Below are positions 43,665 through 52,032 of a DNA stretch of 64,000 bases, piece after piece. Position 1 is the stretch's first letter; every line of letters starts with the position of its first letter. Made by a program: the position numbers and the translations under genes. Source of the stretch: Flavobacteriales bacterium. Lineage in GTDB: Bacteria > Bacteroidota > Bacteroidia > Flavobacteriales_F > PHOS-HE28. Location: positions 62,001 through 126,000 of the forward strand of contig JADKCV010000005.1 in assembly GCA_016718655.1 (NCBI GenBank). The letters are read 5' to 3'. The notes under the pieces are model-generated. The model had not been told where the DNA came from, made no database searches, and saw only the letters and a program-made list of their open reading frames with translations.

Positions 43665-44875
43665 TCGACCTGCGGCCCTTCCGAGCCTGGCGTCCTAGCC
43701 CGGACAAGGCCCACCTGGTCGGGTCACGTTCATACATCTCCTACTCCAAGGAGGAGTTGGCGGACAAACTCGCAGGCAATCCCTACACCTTCCTGCATGT
43801 CATCCATCCGGAAGAGATCAGCCATCATCCGGGTTCGCGCATGGATCGCTTCCACCGGATCCGGAATGCGTTCAAAGGCTTCTGCGATGAAGGATTCCTT
43901 GAACGTGATGCCGCACCATGCATCTACGTCTACGAGCAGCGGTCACGCGGTATCCTTTCCCGTGGGATCATCGCAGGTGTCAACATCGCCGCGTACCGCG
44001 ACGGACGGATCAAGGTGCATGAACAGACCTTGACAGCGCGCGAGAACCTCTTTTCGGAGTACCTCGCACATACCGGCATCAACGCTGAGCCGGTGCTCTT
44101 GTCCACCCCCGAGGGTAGCGATTGGCAGCGCTTGTTGGAACCCATCGCCGCCACCCGGCCCGACCAGGACTTCAGTACCACGGACCGTGTGCGCCATCGC
44201 CTTTGGGCCGTGACGGATGATCTCGTTCGGGTGCAACTGCAAGAGGCCTTCGCACGAATTCCAGCGTTGTACATCGCGGATGGGCATCATCGCTTGGCCT
44301 CAAGTGCAAGGCTGGCTGAGAGCAGTGGTGCCGGCGATGTGGACCCACAAGCCTGGTGCCTTGCCTTCATCGTACCCAAACCGGACCTGCACATCTACAA
44401 CTTCGACAGGGCCATCACCACATTGGGCTGGACCAAGGAAGATGAATTGCTGGACGGATTGGCCAGCGTAGGCTCAGTGCGTAAGGAAGAAGGTCCCGTG
44501 AGCGCACCGGGGGTGATCGGTGTGCGCACCCGTACAGGTTGGCACAGTGTGACACTCCCCCCTAGCGATGCGCTCGAACCCTCGGCACGGTTGGATGCCG
44601 CCCGACTCAGCGAGCTCATTCTGGGTCCATTGCTCCGCATCACCGACCTGCGTTCCGACCCCCGTGTGAAGTTCGTGCCTGGTGCTGACGGGCCGCAGGT
44701 ACTGGAACGCATGGTCATGACCGGTCAGGCTGAGGCTGCATTCCACTTGTACCCGGTGAGCTTCGAAGAGCTCCAAGCAGTGGCCGATGTGGGGGGGACC
44801 ATGCCGCCCAAGAGCACGTATATCGAACCCAAGCTTCGAAGCGGATTGGTGGTGTACTCCTTGGAGGACGTATGA
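43661..44875 (+). CDS. DUF1015 family protein
   Basis: A 404-residue cytoplasmic protein of the DUF1015 family. Family segments are FRAWRPSPDKAHLVGSRSYIS at the start, HPEEISHHPGSRMD, CIYVYEQ, YIADGHHRLASSARL (a conserved HH motif) and a C-terminal MPPKSTYIEPKLRSGLVVY. Function is not established. The ATGA overlap with serA upstream and another with yggS downstream tie it firmly to the serine operon, which suggests a role in serine or phosphoserine metabolism. Confidence 0.9.
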   Translation: MIDLRPFRAWRPSPDKAHLVGSRSYISYSKEELADKLAGNPYTFLHVIHPEEISHHPGSRMDRFHRIRNAFKGFCDEGFLERDAAPCIYVYEQRSRGILSRGIIAGVNIAAYRDGRIKVHEQTLTARENLFSEYLAHTGINAEPVLLSTPEGSDWQRLLEPIAATRPDQDFSTTDRVRHRLWAVTDDLVRVQLQEAFARIPALYIADGHHRLASSARLAESSGAGDVDPQAWCLAFIVPKPDLHIYNFDRAITTLGWTKEDELLDGLASVGSVRKEEGPVSAPGVIGVRTRTGWHSVTLPPSDALEPSARLDAARLSELILGPLLRITDLRSDPRVKFVPGADGPQVLERMVMTGQAEAAFHLYPVSFEELQAVADVGGTMPPKSTYIEPKLRSGLVVYSLEDV

Positions 44876-45540
44876 GCACGCTGCTTGAACGCTATCGGTC
44901 AGTGCGGTCCGCGCTACCACCGCATGTCACGCTCGTGGCGGTAAGCAAGACCCGTGGTGTTGCCGAGATCAAGGCGCTCCATGACCTTGGACAACGGGCC
45001 TTTGGTGAGAATTATCCGCAAGAACTGCGTGAGAAGCAACCCTTGCTACCGCAAGACATCGAGTGGCATTTCATCGGTCATTTACAACGCAACAAGGTCA
45101 AGTATATCGCCCCTTTCGTCCATTTGATCCACGCTGTGGACAGTGCGGAACTCCTGGATGAGATCGAGAAGCGTGCGGCAGCGCTCGATCGGACCATCGG
45201 GATCCTGCTCCAAGTGCATATCGCCCAAGAGGATACCAAGCACGGCTTGCTTTTCGAGGAGGCATCCGCGATCGTGAGGACCTGGGATGGAGTCCGTTGG
45301 CCTCACGTGGAACTGCGCGGTTTGATGGGCATGGCCACGAACACCGAGGATGGTACCATCGTGCATCACGAGTTCGTTCAACTGCGGACCCTTTTCGATG
45401 AGCTGGCGCCCCTCGCGCTCGCTCTGGGACAGCCATTCCGGACCCTGAGCATGGGCATGAGCGCAGATGCGGGAATTGCGGTATCCGCCGGTAGCACCAT
45501 GGTACGGGTGGGTAGCGCGCTTTTCGGCTCCAGGTCCTGA
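44872..45540 (+). CDS. yggS: YggS-type PLP homeostasis protein
   Basis: A 222-residue single-domain TIM-barrel protein that binds PLP through the lysine in TLVAVSKTRG. Other markers are GENYPQEL, WHFIGHLQRNKVKYI, LMGMAT and LSMGMSAD. The family keeps free PLP balanced and affects amino acid pools rather than catalysing a known reaction. It overlaps the DUF1015 gene by four bases. SerC in the same operon is PLP-dependent, which fits the grouping. Confidence 0.94.
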   Translation: MSTLLERYRSVRSALPPHVTLVAVSKTRGVAEIKALHDLGQRAFGENYPQELREKQPLLPQDIEWHFIGHLQRNKVKYIAPFVHLIHAVDSAELLDEIEKRAAALDRTIGILLQVHIAQEDTKHGLLFEEASAIVRTWDGVRWPHVELRGLMGMATNTEDGTIVHHEFVQLRTLFDELAPLALALGQPFRTLSMGMSADAGIAVSAGSTMVRVGSALFGSRS

Positions 45541-45607
45541 CCCAAGGCAACCGTCCGGAGAACCTGCGTCTATTCACTACCTTGCAGGCAATTCAAAACC
45601 GGAGCAC

Positions 45608-46624
45608 ATGCTACGCGGAACCATACTGTCATTGACCGCAGCGTTGGTCGCCCTACCCTCTTTGGCGCAGCGCAACTTGGAGATCGGCGTGGTTGCCAAT
45701 GTGAACCATTACCATGGGGACCTAGGTAATTATGACGCCGCGATGCAGTGGAACGGGCTGCGACCAGGTATGCAGATCACCTTCCGTGATTTCTTGAACA
45801 ACCCCAAGCGCTACGTCACGCGATCCCTGACCGCGGAAGCTCGCCTGAGCTGGTTCCGGGTAGGCTACGACGAGCGAGCGATGATATCGGGGAAGGATGT
45901 CAGCGAATTGAAGAACTATGGACGTGGCTTGAGCTTCCGGAACGATCTCATCGGCGCTTCCGGGCATTTGGTCCTGAACGCCTACCGCGAACCTTATCAA
46001 CCGCTGTTCCAACAACGGTTCTTCATGACCTTCCAGATCGGTCTGGGGGTTTATCACGGTAGACCGAAGGCTGACCTGTTCCGAGGCGATGTGGCCATCG
46101 CGAACCAGTATCACAGCTGGAGCACAGGTGAGCTCGGTGATGCTCCCGAGGGTACACCTGGCGCCAACGTGGTACAGCGCGATGGCAAATACGAGACCGA
46201 CCTGTACAGCTGGGTGACCGAAGGCGGCGCCGGCCGCAATGAGTCGGGACGCACCTATCGGATCTCACCATGGCACATCGGCGTGCCCATGGGCATGGGT
46301 ATCCGCTACATGCTTTCGAAACAACTGAGCCTCGGCATGGAGTTCAGCTACATCATGTTCACGGACGACCTGATCGATGATGTGAGCGATCGCTACGCAA
46401 CCTTTGATGAGATCGATGCCACGTACGTCGGCGATCCGGTGAACCAGGAGTTGGCACGGTACATCAGTGATCCCACCGGTCGAGGAACGAATGGCACCAT
46501 CAACCCCTTGTACACAAGCAATCGTGGCAATCCCGGTCTGCTCGACTCGATCAGCTTCCTGAGCGTGGAGGTGAGCTACAAGTTCAAACGTCGTCCGGGA
46601 CGTCGGAGCTACGTGAGCATCTGA
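45608..46624 (+). CDS. Outer-membrane protein, DUF6089-like barrel
   Basis: A 338-residue exported protein. The signal peptide is LSLTAALVALPSLAQ. The start RNLEIGVVANVNHYHGDLG and the barrel-like strands (RSLTAEARLSWFRVGYDER, HIGVPMGMGIRYMLSKQLSLGMEFSYIMF) recall DUF6089/PorG-like outer-membrane proteins seen with type IX secretion genes. Its end (YKFKRRPGRRSYVSI) is basic rather than the classic terminal Phe. It follows yggS by 67 bases and is likely a separate unit with a TACCTTG box near 45578. Confidence 0.78.
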   Translation: MLRGTILSLTAALVALPSLAQRNLEIGVVANVNHYHGDLGNYDAAMQWNGLRPGMQITFRDFLNNPKRYVTRSLTAEARLSWFRVGYDERAMISGKDVSELKNYGRGLSFRNDLIGASGHLVLNAYREPYQPLFQQRFFMTFQIGLGVYHGRPKADLFRGDVAIANQYHSWSTGELGDAPEGTPGANVVQRDGKYETDLYSWVTEGGAGRNESGRTYRISPWHIGVPMGMGIRYMLSKQLSLGMEFSYIMFTDDLIDDVSDRYATFDEIDATYVGDPVNQELARYISDPTGRGTNGTINPLYTSNRGNPGLLDSISFLSVEVSYKFKRRPGRRSYVSI

Positions 46625-46667
46625 GACCGCAAGCCCTCGTGCGGCAAGGTCCTATGAGCTGCCCCTG

Positions 46668-46675
46668 TACCTTTG
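46668..46675 (+). promoter_or_regulatory. -7 promoter element close to the ATG (TACCTTTG)
   Basis: Exact TAnnTTTG box ending four bases before the ATG at 46680. Initiation from it would give an essentially leaderless mRNA for the HEAT-repeat gene. No clear -33 element was found. Confidence 0.45.
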
Positions 46676-46679
46676 AGGC

Positions 46680-47231
46680 ATGAGCAGAACCCTGCCGAAA
46701 AAGAACAACTTGGAGTTGGCGTTCGCCACCTTGACCGGAGCGGACGAGGCGGCGACCCTTGACGCCTTGGATCGGATCGAGGTGCACGGCGACGCGAAAG
46801 CCATACGCCCACTCCTGCAAGCCTTGGCGAAGACCGAGCATGATCGTGTTCGCCAGCGCATCATCGGCATGCTCCATCAGGTGAAAGCACCCCATGCAGC
46901 GACCGAACTCCTTTCGGTACTGGAGGATGAGTGTTCGGCACAGTTGCGTAGTGTAGTACTGTCCTCCATATGGAACGCGGGACTTGATGTTCGGGACCAT
47001 CTGGAAAAGTTCATTCAACATGCTTTGAAAGGCGACGCCATGGTCGCGTTCGAATGCCTCACCATCGTGGAGAACCAGGAGATCTGGCCCGAAAAGGCCG
47101 TACGCAAAGCTATCGCGCTGTTGGAGAAGACCATATCCGCTTCAACCATGGATCATCATGGGGTGATACTGAATGATATCCTCCTCCATCTTCGCGAACG
47201 GGTAGGGGCACTGCCGGATGATCGAACGTAA
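46680..47231 (+). CDS. HEAT-repeat protein
   Basis: A 183-residue, all-helical cytoplasmic protein. The repeats read AATLDALDRIEVHGDAKAIRPLL, RQRIIGMLHQVKAPHAATELL and LRSVVLSSIWNAGLDVRDHLEKFIQ, with the hydrophobic spacing of HEAT or PBS-lyase-like repeats. There are no catalytic residues. It is presumably a protein-binding scaffold. It precedes the ACP-FkbH cassette by 124 bases; whether it belongs with it is unknown. Confidence 0.75.
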   Translation: MSRTLPKKNNLELAFATLTGADEAATLDALDRIEVHGDAKAIRPLLQALAKTEHDRVRQRIIGMLHQVKAPHAATELLSVLEDECSAQLRSVVLSSIWNAGLDVRDHLEKFIQHALKGDAMVAFECLTIVENQEIWPEKAVRKAIALLEKTISASTMDHHGVILNDILLHLRERVGALPDDRT

Positions 47232-47354
47232 TGCCGCAATGGACCAGCTTGCCGGATGGGATCATCGATCCGACCACTTGACGTGTGCTGGACGTCGGCA
47301 AGGTTCATCAGCCCCCATACACCAACGCACAATACCTTTCCACTTCAGCGATCC

Positions 47355-47657
47355 ATGAATCCGAGCGAGAACCTTCGTATGGAACAGCTCATCCGCAACG
47401 TGCTGGATGGAATGAACGCGTTCCTGCCAGCCGCGGAGCGTATCCCGACCGATCCATCGACGATACTGATGGGCGACGGAGGACACCTCGATTCCCTGGG
47501 TATCGCCAACTTCATCGTTTCGTTGGAAGAGGCATTGGAGCAAGGATCCGGTCGTTCGATCCCGCTTTCCGATCAGGACCTGAGTGACATCTTCGGTGCG
47601 AACAGCGTTACCATACGGTCTTTCCCGGAATACCTTTCCCATCGCCTGCAGCGCTGA
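47355..47657 (+). CDS. Acyl carrier protein-like protein
   Basis: A 100-residue carrier protein. The phosphopantetheine site is the serine in GGHLDSLGIANFIV (DSL motif), within a helical domain of normal ACP size. It is more divergent than the housekeeping ACP, having a glycine- and leucine-rich surround and a longer N-terminus. It directly precedes an FkbH-like enzyme (three bases between stop and start), so it is the likely holder of a glyceryl or related acyl group. A TACCTTTC box lies at 47333-47340. Confidence 0.85.
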   Translation: MNPSENLRMEQLIRNVLDGMNAFLPAAERIPTDPSTILMGDGGHLDSLGIANFIVSLEEALEQGSGRSIPLSDQDLSDIFGANSVTIRSFPEYLSHRLQR

Positions 47658-47660
47658 AAC

Positions 47661-49337
47661 ATGGACGGCAATTCCATCGAACTGCTCCTGGTCTCCGACC
47701 ACAATCTGTCGAATTTCGCCTCCGTATTCAAGGGTATCGCTGGAGGTCGCTTCACCGTGATGATGGCCCCCTTGGACCAGGTGGTGCCCACGCTTCATCA
47801 AGCGCATCCCCTTGGAAGGCATGCCATGGTCTGGACGATGCCGGAGCGCGTATCCTCCGGGTTCCAGCAGGCGCGCGCTTTCGGTACTGTGGAGGCACAA
47901 CTGGTATTGGAGGAGGTCGATCGATTCGCGGACTCCATCCGGACCGCTGCCACCTCTCTGCACACCATCTATTTGCCGCTGTGGCAGATCGACCCCGCTG
48001 AGCGATACGGCAACCATGAACTGCATGCCGACCATGGTGTCCATGCACTCTTGATGCGCATGAACCTACGCCTGTGCGAACGTGTGTCGGACCTATCCAA
48101 CGTTCATGTGATGCACGGTCAGCGCTGGACACAGAAGGCTGGACCGGGTGCCTGGTCCCAGCGGCTATGGTTCATGACGAAGACACCGTTCTCCAATGAG
48201 GTGTACCAGGCCGCTGCGAAGGACCTTCTCGCGTTGGCCGATGCAGCCCGTGGTCATCGTGTCAAGTTGATCGTATTGGACCTGGACGACACATTGTGGG
48301 GAGGGATCGTTGGCGATGATGGTTGGGAGAACCTGCGTTTGGGCGGACATGACGCCTTGGGGGAAAGCTTCGTGACCTTCCAACGGACACTTCGATCTCT
48401 CAAGGACCGAGGGATACTCCTGGCCATTGCCAGCAAGAACGATCACCGTGTAGCCTTGGAGGCCATCAACAACCATCCCGAAATGGTGTTGAAGGAAGGC
48501 GACTTCGTTGCCATGCGTATTAACTGGCAGGATAAGGCCGGTAACATCGCCGATATGGTCAACGAGCTCAACATCGGCCTCTCATCGGTGCTCTTTGTGG
48601 ACGACAATCCGGTTGAACGGGCCCGGGTCAAAGCGTTCCTTCCGGACGTGATGGTGCCTGACTGGCCCGCCAATAAACTGCTGTACGATCAGTTCATTCG
48701 TACCCTCCCCGGATTGGATACCGGCGTACTGAGCGCGGAGGACACGATCCGCACCCGACTTTATGCGGAGGAGCGTGCTCGGGAACGCTCCAAGTCGGAT
48801 ACTTCGGATGTGAACACATGGATGCGTTCGTTGGAGATGCGTGTGGAGGCCGGCCCCGTCAGCGAGGCGGACCATGTTCGCGTGCACCAGCTATTCGGAA
48901 AGACCAATCAATTCAACCTGACCACGCGGCGGCTCTCGGATACGGAACTACGGACCCTGCGCGCACATCCTGATCATGCTGTATGGAGCTTCAGGGTCAG
49001 TGATAGATTCGGTGATGCCGGCTTGACCGGTGTGCTCGGCATGGATCTTTCCCATCCACACGTCGCAGTGATCAGCGACATGATCCTTAGTTGCCGGGTG
49101 ATGGGTAGGATGGTCGAGGAGACCATTCTGCACGTCGCCCATGACATAGCCAAGAAAGCGGGGCGATCCACCCTTGTGGTGAACTATCATCCTACGTCGA
49201 AGAACCGGCCGATCCTCGAATTCCTTGAACGTTCCGGGTTGGAGCGGTCGTCCGAACACCAATTCACTTGGGATGTTGCCAAGGACCTGCCTTGTCCGGA
49301 TACGTTGCACTTGATGATACCACATACGACCCGATGA
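47661..49337 (+). CDS. FkbH-like HAD-family acyl-ACP enzyme
   Basis: A 558-residue protein with the order of FkbH/HAD-IIIC proteins. The N-domain is of about 190 residues, the HAD core has nucleophile motif VLDLDDTLWGG, SKND and FVDDNPVERA, and a C-terminal GNAT-like domain follows (FGKTNQFNLTTRRL, LSCRVMGRMVEETIL). Known FkbH enzymes take 1,3-bisphosphoglycerate, load glyceryl on an ACP and remove the phosphate, making unusual extender or starter units. Here no polyketide synthase is present. Its TGA overlaps the next ATG. Class is confident, product is inferred. Confidence 0.88.
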   Translation: MDGNSIELLLVSDHNLSNFASVFKGIAGGRFTVMMAPLDQVVPTLHQAHPLGRHAMVWTMPERVSSGFQQARAFGTVEAQLVLEEVDRFADSIRTAATSLHTIYLPLWQIDPAERYGNHELHADHGVHALLMRMNLRLCERVSDLSNVHVMHGQRWTQKAGPGAWSQRLWFMTKTPFSNEVYQAAAKDLLALADAARGHRVKLIVLDLDDTLWGGIVGDDGWENLRLGGHDALGESFVTFQRTLRSLKDRGILLAIASKNDHRVALEAINNHPEMVLKEGDFVAMRINWQDKAGNIADMVNELNIGLSSVLFVDDNPVERARVKAFLPDVMVPDWPANKLLYDQFIRTLPGLDTGVLSAEDTIRTRLYAEERARERSKSDTSDVNTWMRSLEMRVEAGPVSEADHVRVHQLFGKTNQFNLTTRRLSDTELRTLRAHPDHAVWSFRVSDRFGDAGLTGVLGMDLSHPHVAVISDMILSCRVMGRMVEETILHVAHDIAKKAGRSTLVVNYHPTSKNRPILEFLERSGLERSSEHQFTWDVAKDLPCPDTLHLMIPHTTR

Positions 49338-50986
49338 CCTCCACAGGCGCAACCCATGTACTTGGCCCGATCCTCATGGACCGTGCACTCATGGAGCGTT
49401 TCGCTGAATTCACTGGTGACCGGAGCCCCTTGCATATGGACGCGGTCCATGGACAACGATCCATGTATGGTACCAATGTGGTCCATGGAATGTTACCGTT
49501 ACTGTTCCTACCCTATGTGCTGCATGTGGCCATGGGGCAACAGCCGATGCGGATCACCCGGATCAATGGTCAATTCCTACAACCCATCATCCCTGGCGAA
49601 TGGGTGAACGTGGCATGTTCCCTGGAGAACTCGGACGACGCGGGAAGGACCCTGAACTATGCAGTGACCAAGACCGGCTCCGGTACGCTGGTGACCCGTG
49701 GAACGCTGCTTTGTGTACCTGATGATGGTATGCGCACCAACCCCGCTGGGCATGCTCCAGCGAGTTTGCTTGAACGGCCGATCCCTGTGTCCGACCATGC
49801 GTTCGGGACGATCGAAAAAGGGATGACCAGTGGATTCCCCATCCAGTGGGGTCCGGCCCAACGATCAGCTTATCTCGAACTCGTTGAACACGCCCTGAAT
49901 GGCGACCCACCAGCCGATCCACAGCGTGTGGACCTGGCCTTCATGGCCTTGATCTCGACGTTCTCCACCTTGGTGGGAATGTGCATGCCAGGAAGCACGG
50001 CCACTTTCCTCTCGTTCTCGGCGGAAGTCGCGACAGGCCCATTGCCCGATGCCCTTGATGCACACGTGAGCGCTTCGGTGAACCTGGTATCGGGAGCCAC
50101 CCGTTCCATCACCCAGGATATCCATGTTCGATCGGGAGAGCATGTGCTGATCACCGGTAATGCCTCGGTACTTGTGGCCAAGCCCGACTTCATCCCACCT
50201 TCCATGCAAGAGCTGCTCCTACGCGTGAAGGACCCAGGTCTTCGCGATCGCATCGTACTCATCACCGGAGCAAGCCGTGGTATCGGAGCAACAACGGCCA
50301 AGCTGTTCGCTGCGCATGGGGCCAAGGTGGTCATCAACTACAGGAGCGCCCGAGCCGAAGCCGAGACCGTGGCCAATGAGATCAATGCATGTGGTGGCGA
50401 TGCGATCATCCACAAGGCCGATGTCACGGATCCTGAACAGGTACGAGCGATGATCAATGAGATCGTAGCACGGTCCGGCACCGTGCATGTATTGGTGAAT
50501 AGCGCCGCCTCGAACTTCCGTGCGATCCCATTCCTGGAAACCACCTGGGAGAACGTCCAGGATGATCTTGATGTCATCGTGAAAGGCGCGTTCAACTGTG
50601 CACAGGCAGTACTACCCTTGATGATCGCCCAAGGTGGTGGGAAGATCGTCAACCTGTCCACTGTGGCGGTGGAAGTCCCCCCGCAAGACCAGTTCAAGTA
50701 TGTGGTCGCCAAGTCCGCTTTGACCGGGATCACGCGTAGCCTGGCCGTGGAATTCGCGGAGCACAACATCCAAGTGAACCAGGTGGTGCCGAGCATGGTG
50801 GAGACCGACCTTACCCGTGGTGTAAGCCCTGTGGTATTGTCCAAGTTGAAGTCCGCCTCTCCCATGAAGCGTTTGGCAACCGCTACTGATGTGGCAGAGG
50901 CCATCGTACACCTGGCCTCCAACCGGTCCGATCTCACCACAGGCCAGAAGTACTATGTGACCGGGGGCCTTCCACCTTTCGCTTGA
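49334..50986 (+). CDS. Double-hotdog (MaoC-like) dehydratase fused to SDR reductase
   Basis: A 550-residue fusion, start set by the ATGA overlap with the FkbH gene. Residues 1-130 form a MaoC/R-hydratase hotdog with the active-site motif FTGDRSPLHMDA. Residues about 150-310 look like a second, degenerate hotdog half (MPGSTATFLSFSAEV). Residues about 315-550 are a FabG-like SDR: LITGASRGIG, NSAAS, NLST and the catalytic YVVAK. The pair of activities could reduce and dehydrate a beta-keto or hydroxyacyl group on the preceding ACP, in analogy to fatty acid or PKS tailoring. Both active sites look intact. Confidence 0.82.
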   Translation: MTSTGATHVLGPILMDRALMERFAEFTGDRSPLHMDAVHGQRSMYGTNVVHGMLPLLFLPYVLHVAMGQQPMRITRINGQFLQPIIPGEWVNVACSLENSDDAGRTLNYAVTKTGSGTLVTRGTLLCVPDDGMRTNPAGHAPASLLERPIPVSDHAFGTIEKGMTSGFPIQWGPAQRSAYLELVEHALNGDPPADPQRVDLAFMALISTFSTLVGMCMPGSTATFLSFSAEVATGPLPDALDAHVSASVNLVSGATRSITQDIHVRSGEHVLITGNASVLVAKPDFIPPSMQELLLRVKDPGLRDRIVLITGASRGIGATTAKLFAAHGAKVVINYRSARAEAETVANEINACGGDAIIHKADVTDPEQVRAMINEIVARSGTVHVLVNSAASNFRAIPFLETTWENVQDDLDVIVKGAFNCAQAVLPLMIAQGGGKIVNLSTVAVEVPPQDQFKYVVAKSALTGITRSLAVEFAEHNIQVNQVVPSMVETDLTRGVSPVVLSKLKSASPMKRLATATDVAEAIVHLASNRSDLTTGQKYYVTGGLPPFA

Positions 50987-50988
50987 AC

Positions 50989-52032
50989 ATGGCCGTACCT
51001 GGTCGGATCCGTGTGGTTGAAGGCAACGAGGCATTACTTCCGGCCGTGCTGGAATTCGCTCGGCGTACCTACCCTGAAGGCAGCCACCAAGGAAGGATCG
51101 GCTACTACCACTGGCTCTACGAACGAGCACCCGGGAAGCTATCGAGCATGCTGCTGGTATTGGATGACCAGGATCGTGTGGTCGGGACGCTTCACCGTCT
51201 GTTCTTGGATTGGCGCATACACGACGCTATCCTCCAGGTCCCGACACTCATCGATCTGGCATTGGACCCTGAATACCGTCCCAGTGGCGCGGGGATCAGG
51301 CTCATCCTGCGGGGCACGCAGGATGTACCCCATGCGTTCGTCAACGGGTCCAATCCGAACAGTGCTCCGGTCTTCCGTGGATTGCGGTACCAGGAGATCC
51401 AGGGCGGAGTTTGGTCGCGACTGGCACTTAGGCCACTATCCGCCTTATGGCGAACGTTGGTCTTCCGTACGTCCGGGGCAGCAACACGTCCGATCGAACC
51501 TCGGCGATTCAAACCTCGGTATGGCATCCAATGCACGAGTGCTCCCAGCGATCAGCTTCTTGCCGAGCTAGCGCTCCTCGCGAATGCTTCGCCAGCCACG
51601 GTCCGGCCGAATTGGACCCTTGATTCTTTGCGTTGGCGTTTCTTCCATCCTCAAGGACCTCGCCATGTCCTTTTTCATGGCAGGGATGCCACAGGTGAAC
51701 TCCTCAGCGCGTTGGTGCTCTCCTTGGGAACCACGCGGGGATTGAACGTGGTCCGTCCGCTGCTCCTGGTCGCCAACGACCATCGTTCCGTGTCGGACTT
51801 GATCAAGGCATCGTACCGATCCGCCAAGGATGCGGGGGCACATGCAGCTGCATCGTACAGTATGGACGCCACGGTCATCCAAGTGCTTTCCGATCTGGGT
51901 GCAAGAAAGCGCAAGGATCCACCCGCTACCTTCTTCCATCACAAACGGCGCACGGACCACCTGCTCTTCACCGACCTGGATATCCCTGCGGGTGCTTCCG
52001 ACCTGGGCTTCGATGCCTTCCCTCGTCCTTAG
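50989..52032 (+). CDS. GNAT-family acyltransferase of the ACP/FkbH cassette
   Basis: A 347-residue protein with two GNAT-like halves. The first has FARRTYPEGSHQGRIGYYHWLYERAP (a start shared with many polysaccharide-associated GNATs), VVGTLHRLFLDW and LALDPEYRPSGAGIRLIL (acetyl-CoA/acyl-ACP loop). The second half is weaker. It follows the hotdog/SDR gene by two bases. It probably moves the ACP-bound acyl group to an amine, for example on a sugar nucleotide or amino acid. An ATG at 50989 is preferred over the TTG at 50983. Its stop codon overlaps the stop of the convergent purC. Confidence 0.75.
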   Translation: MAVPGRIRVVEGNEALLPAVLEFARRTYPEGSHQGRIGYYHWLYERAPGKLSSMLLVLDDQDRVVGTLHRLFLDWRIHDAILQVPTLIDLALDPEYRPSGAGIRLILRGTQDVPHAFVNGSNPNSAPVFRGLRYQEIQGGVWSRLALRPLSALWRTLVFRTSGAATRPIEPRRFKPRYGIQCTSAPSDQLLAELALLANASPATVRPNWTLDSLRWRFFHPQGPRHVLFHGRDATGELLSALVLSLGTTRGLNVVRPLLLVANDHRSVSDLIKASYRSAKDAGAHAAASYSMDATVIQVLSDLGARKRKDPPATFFHHKRRTDHLLFTDLDIPAGASDLGFDAFPRP

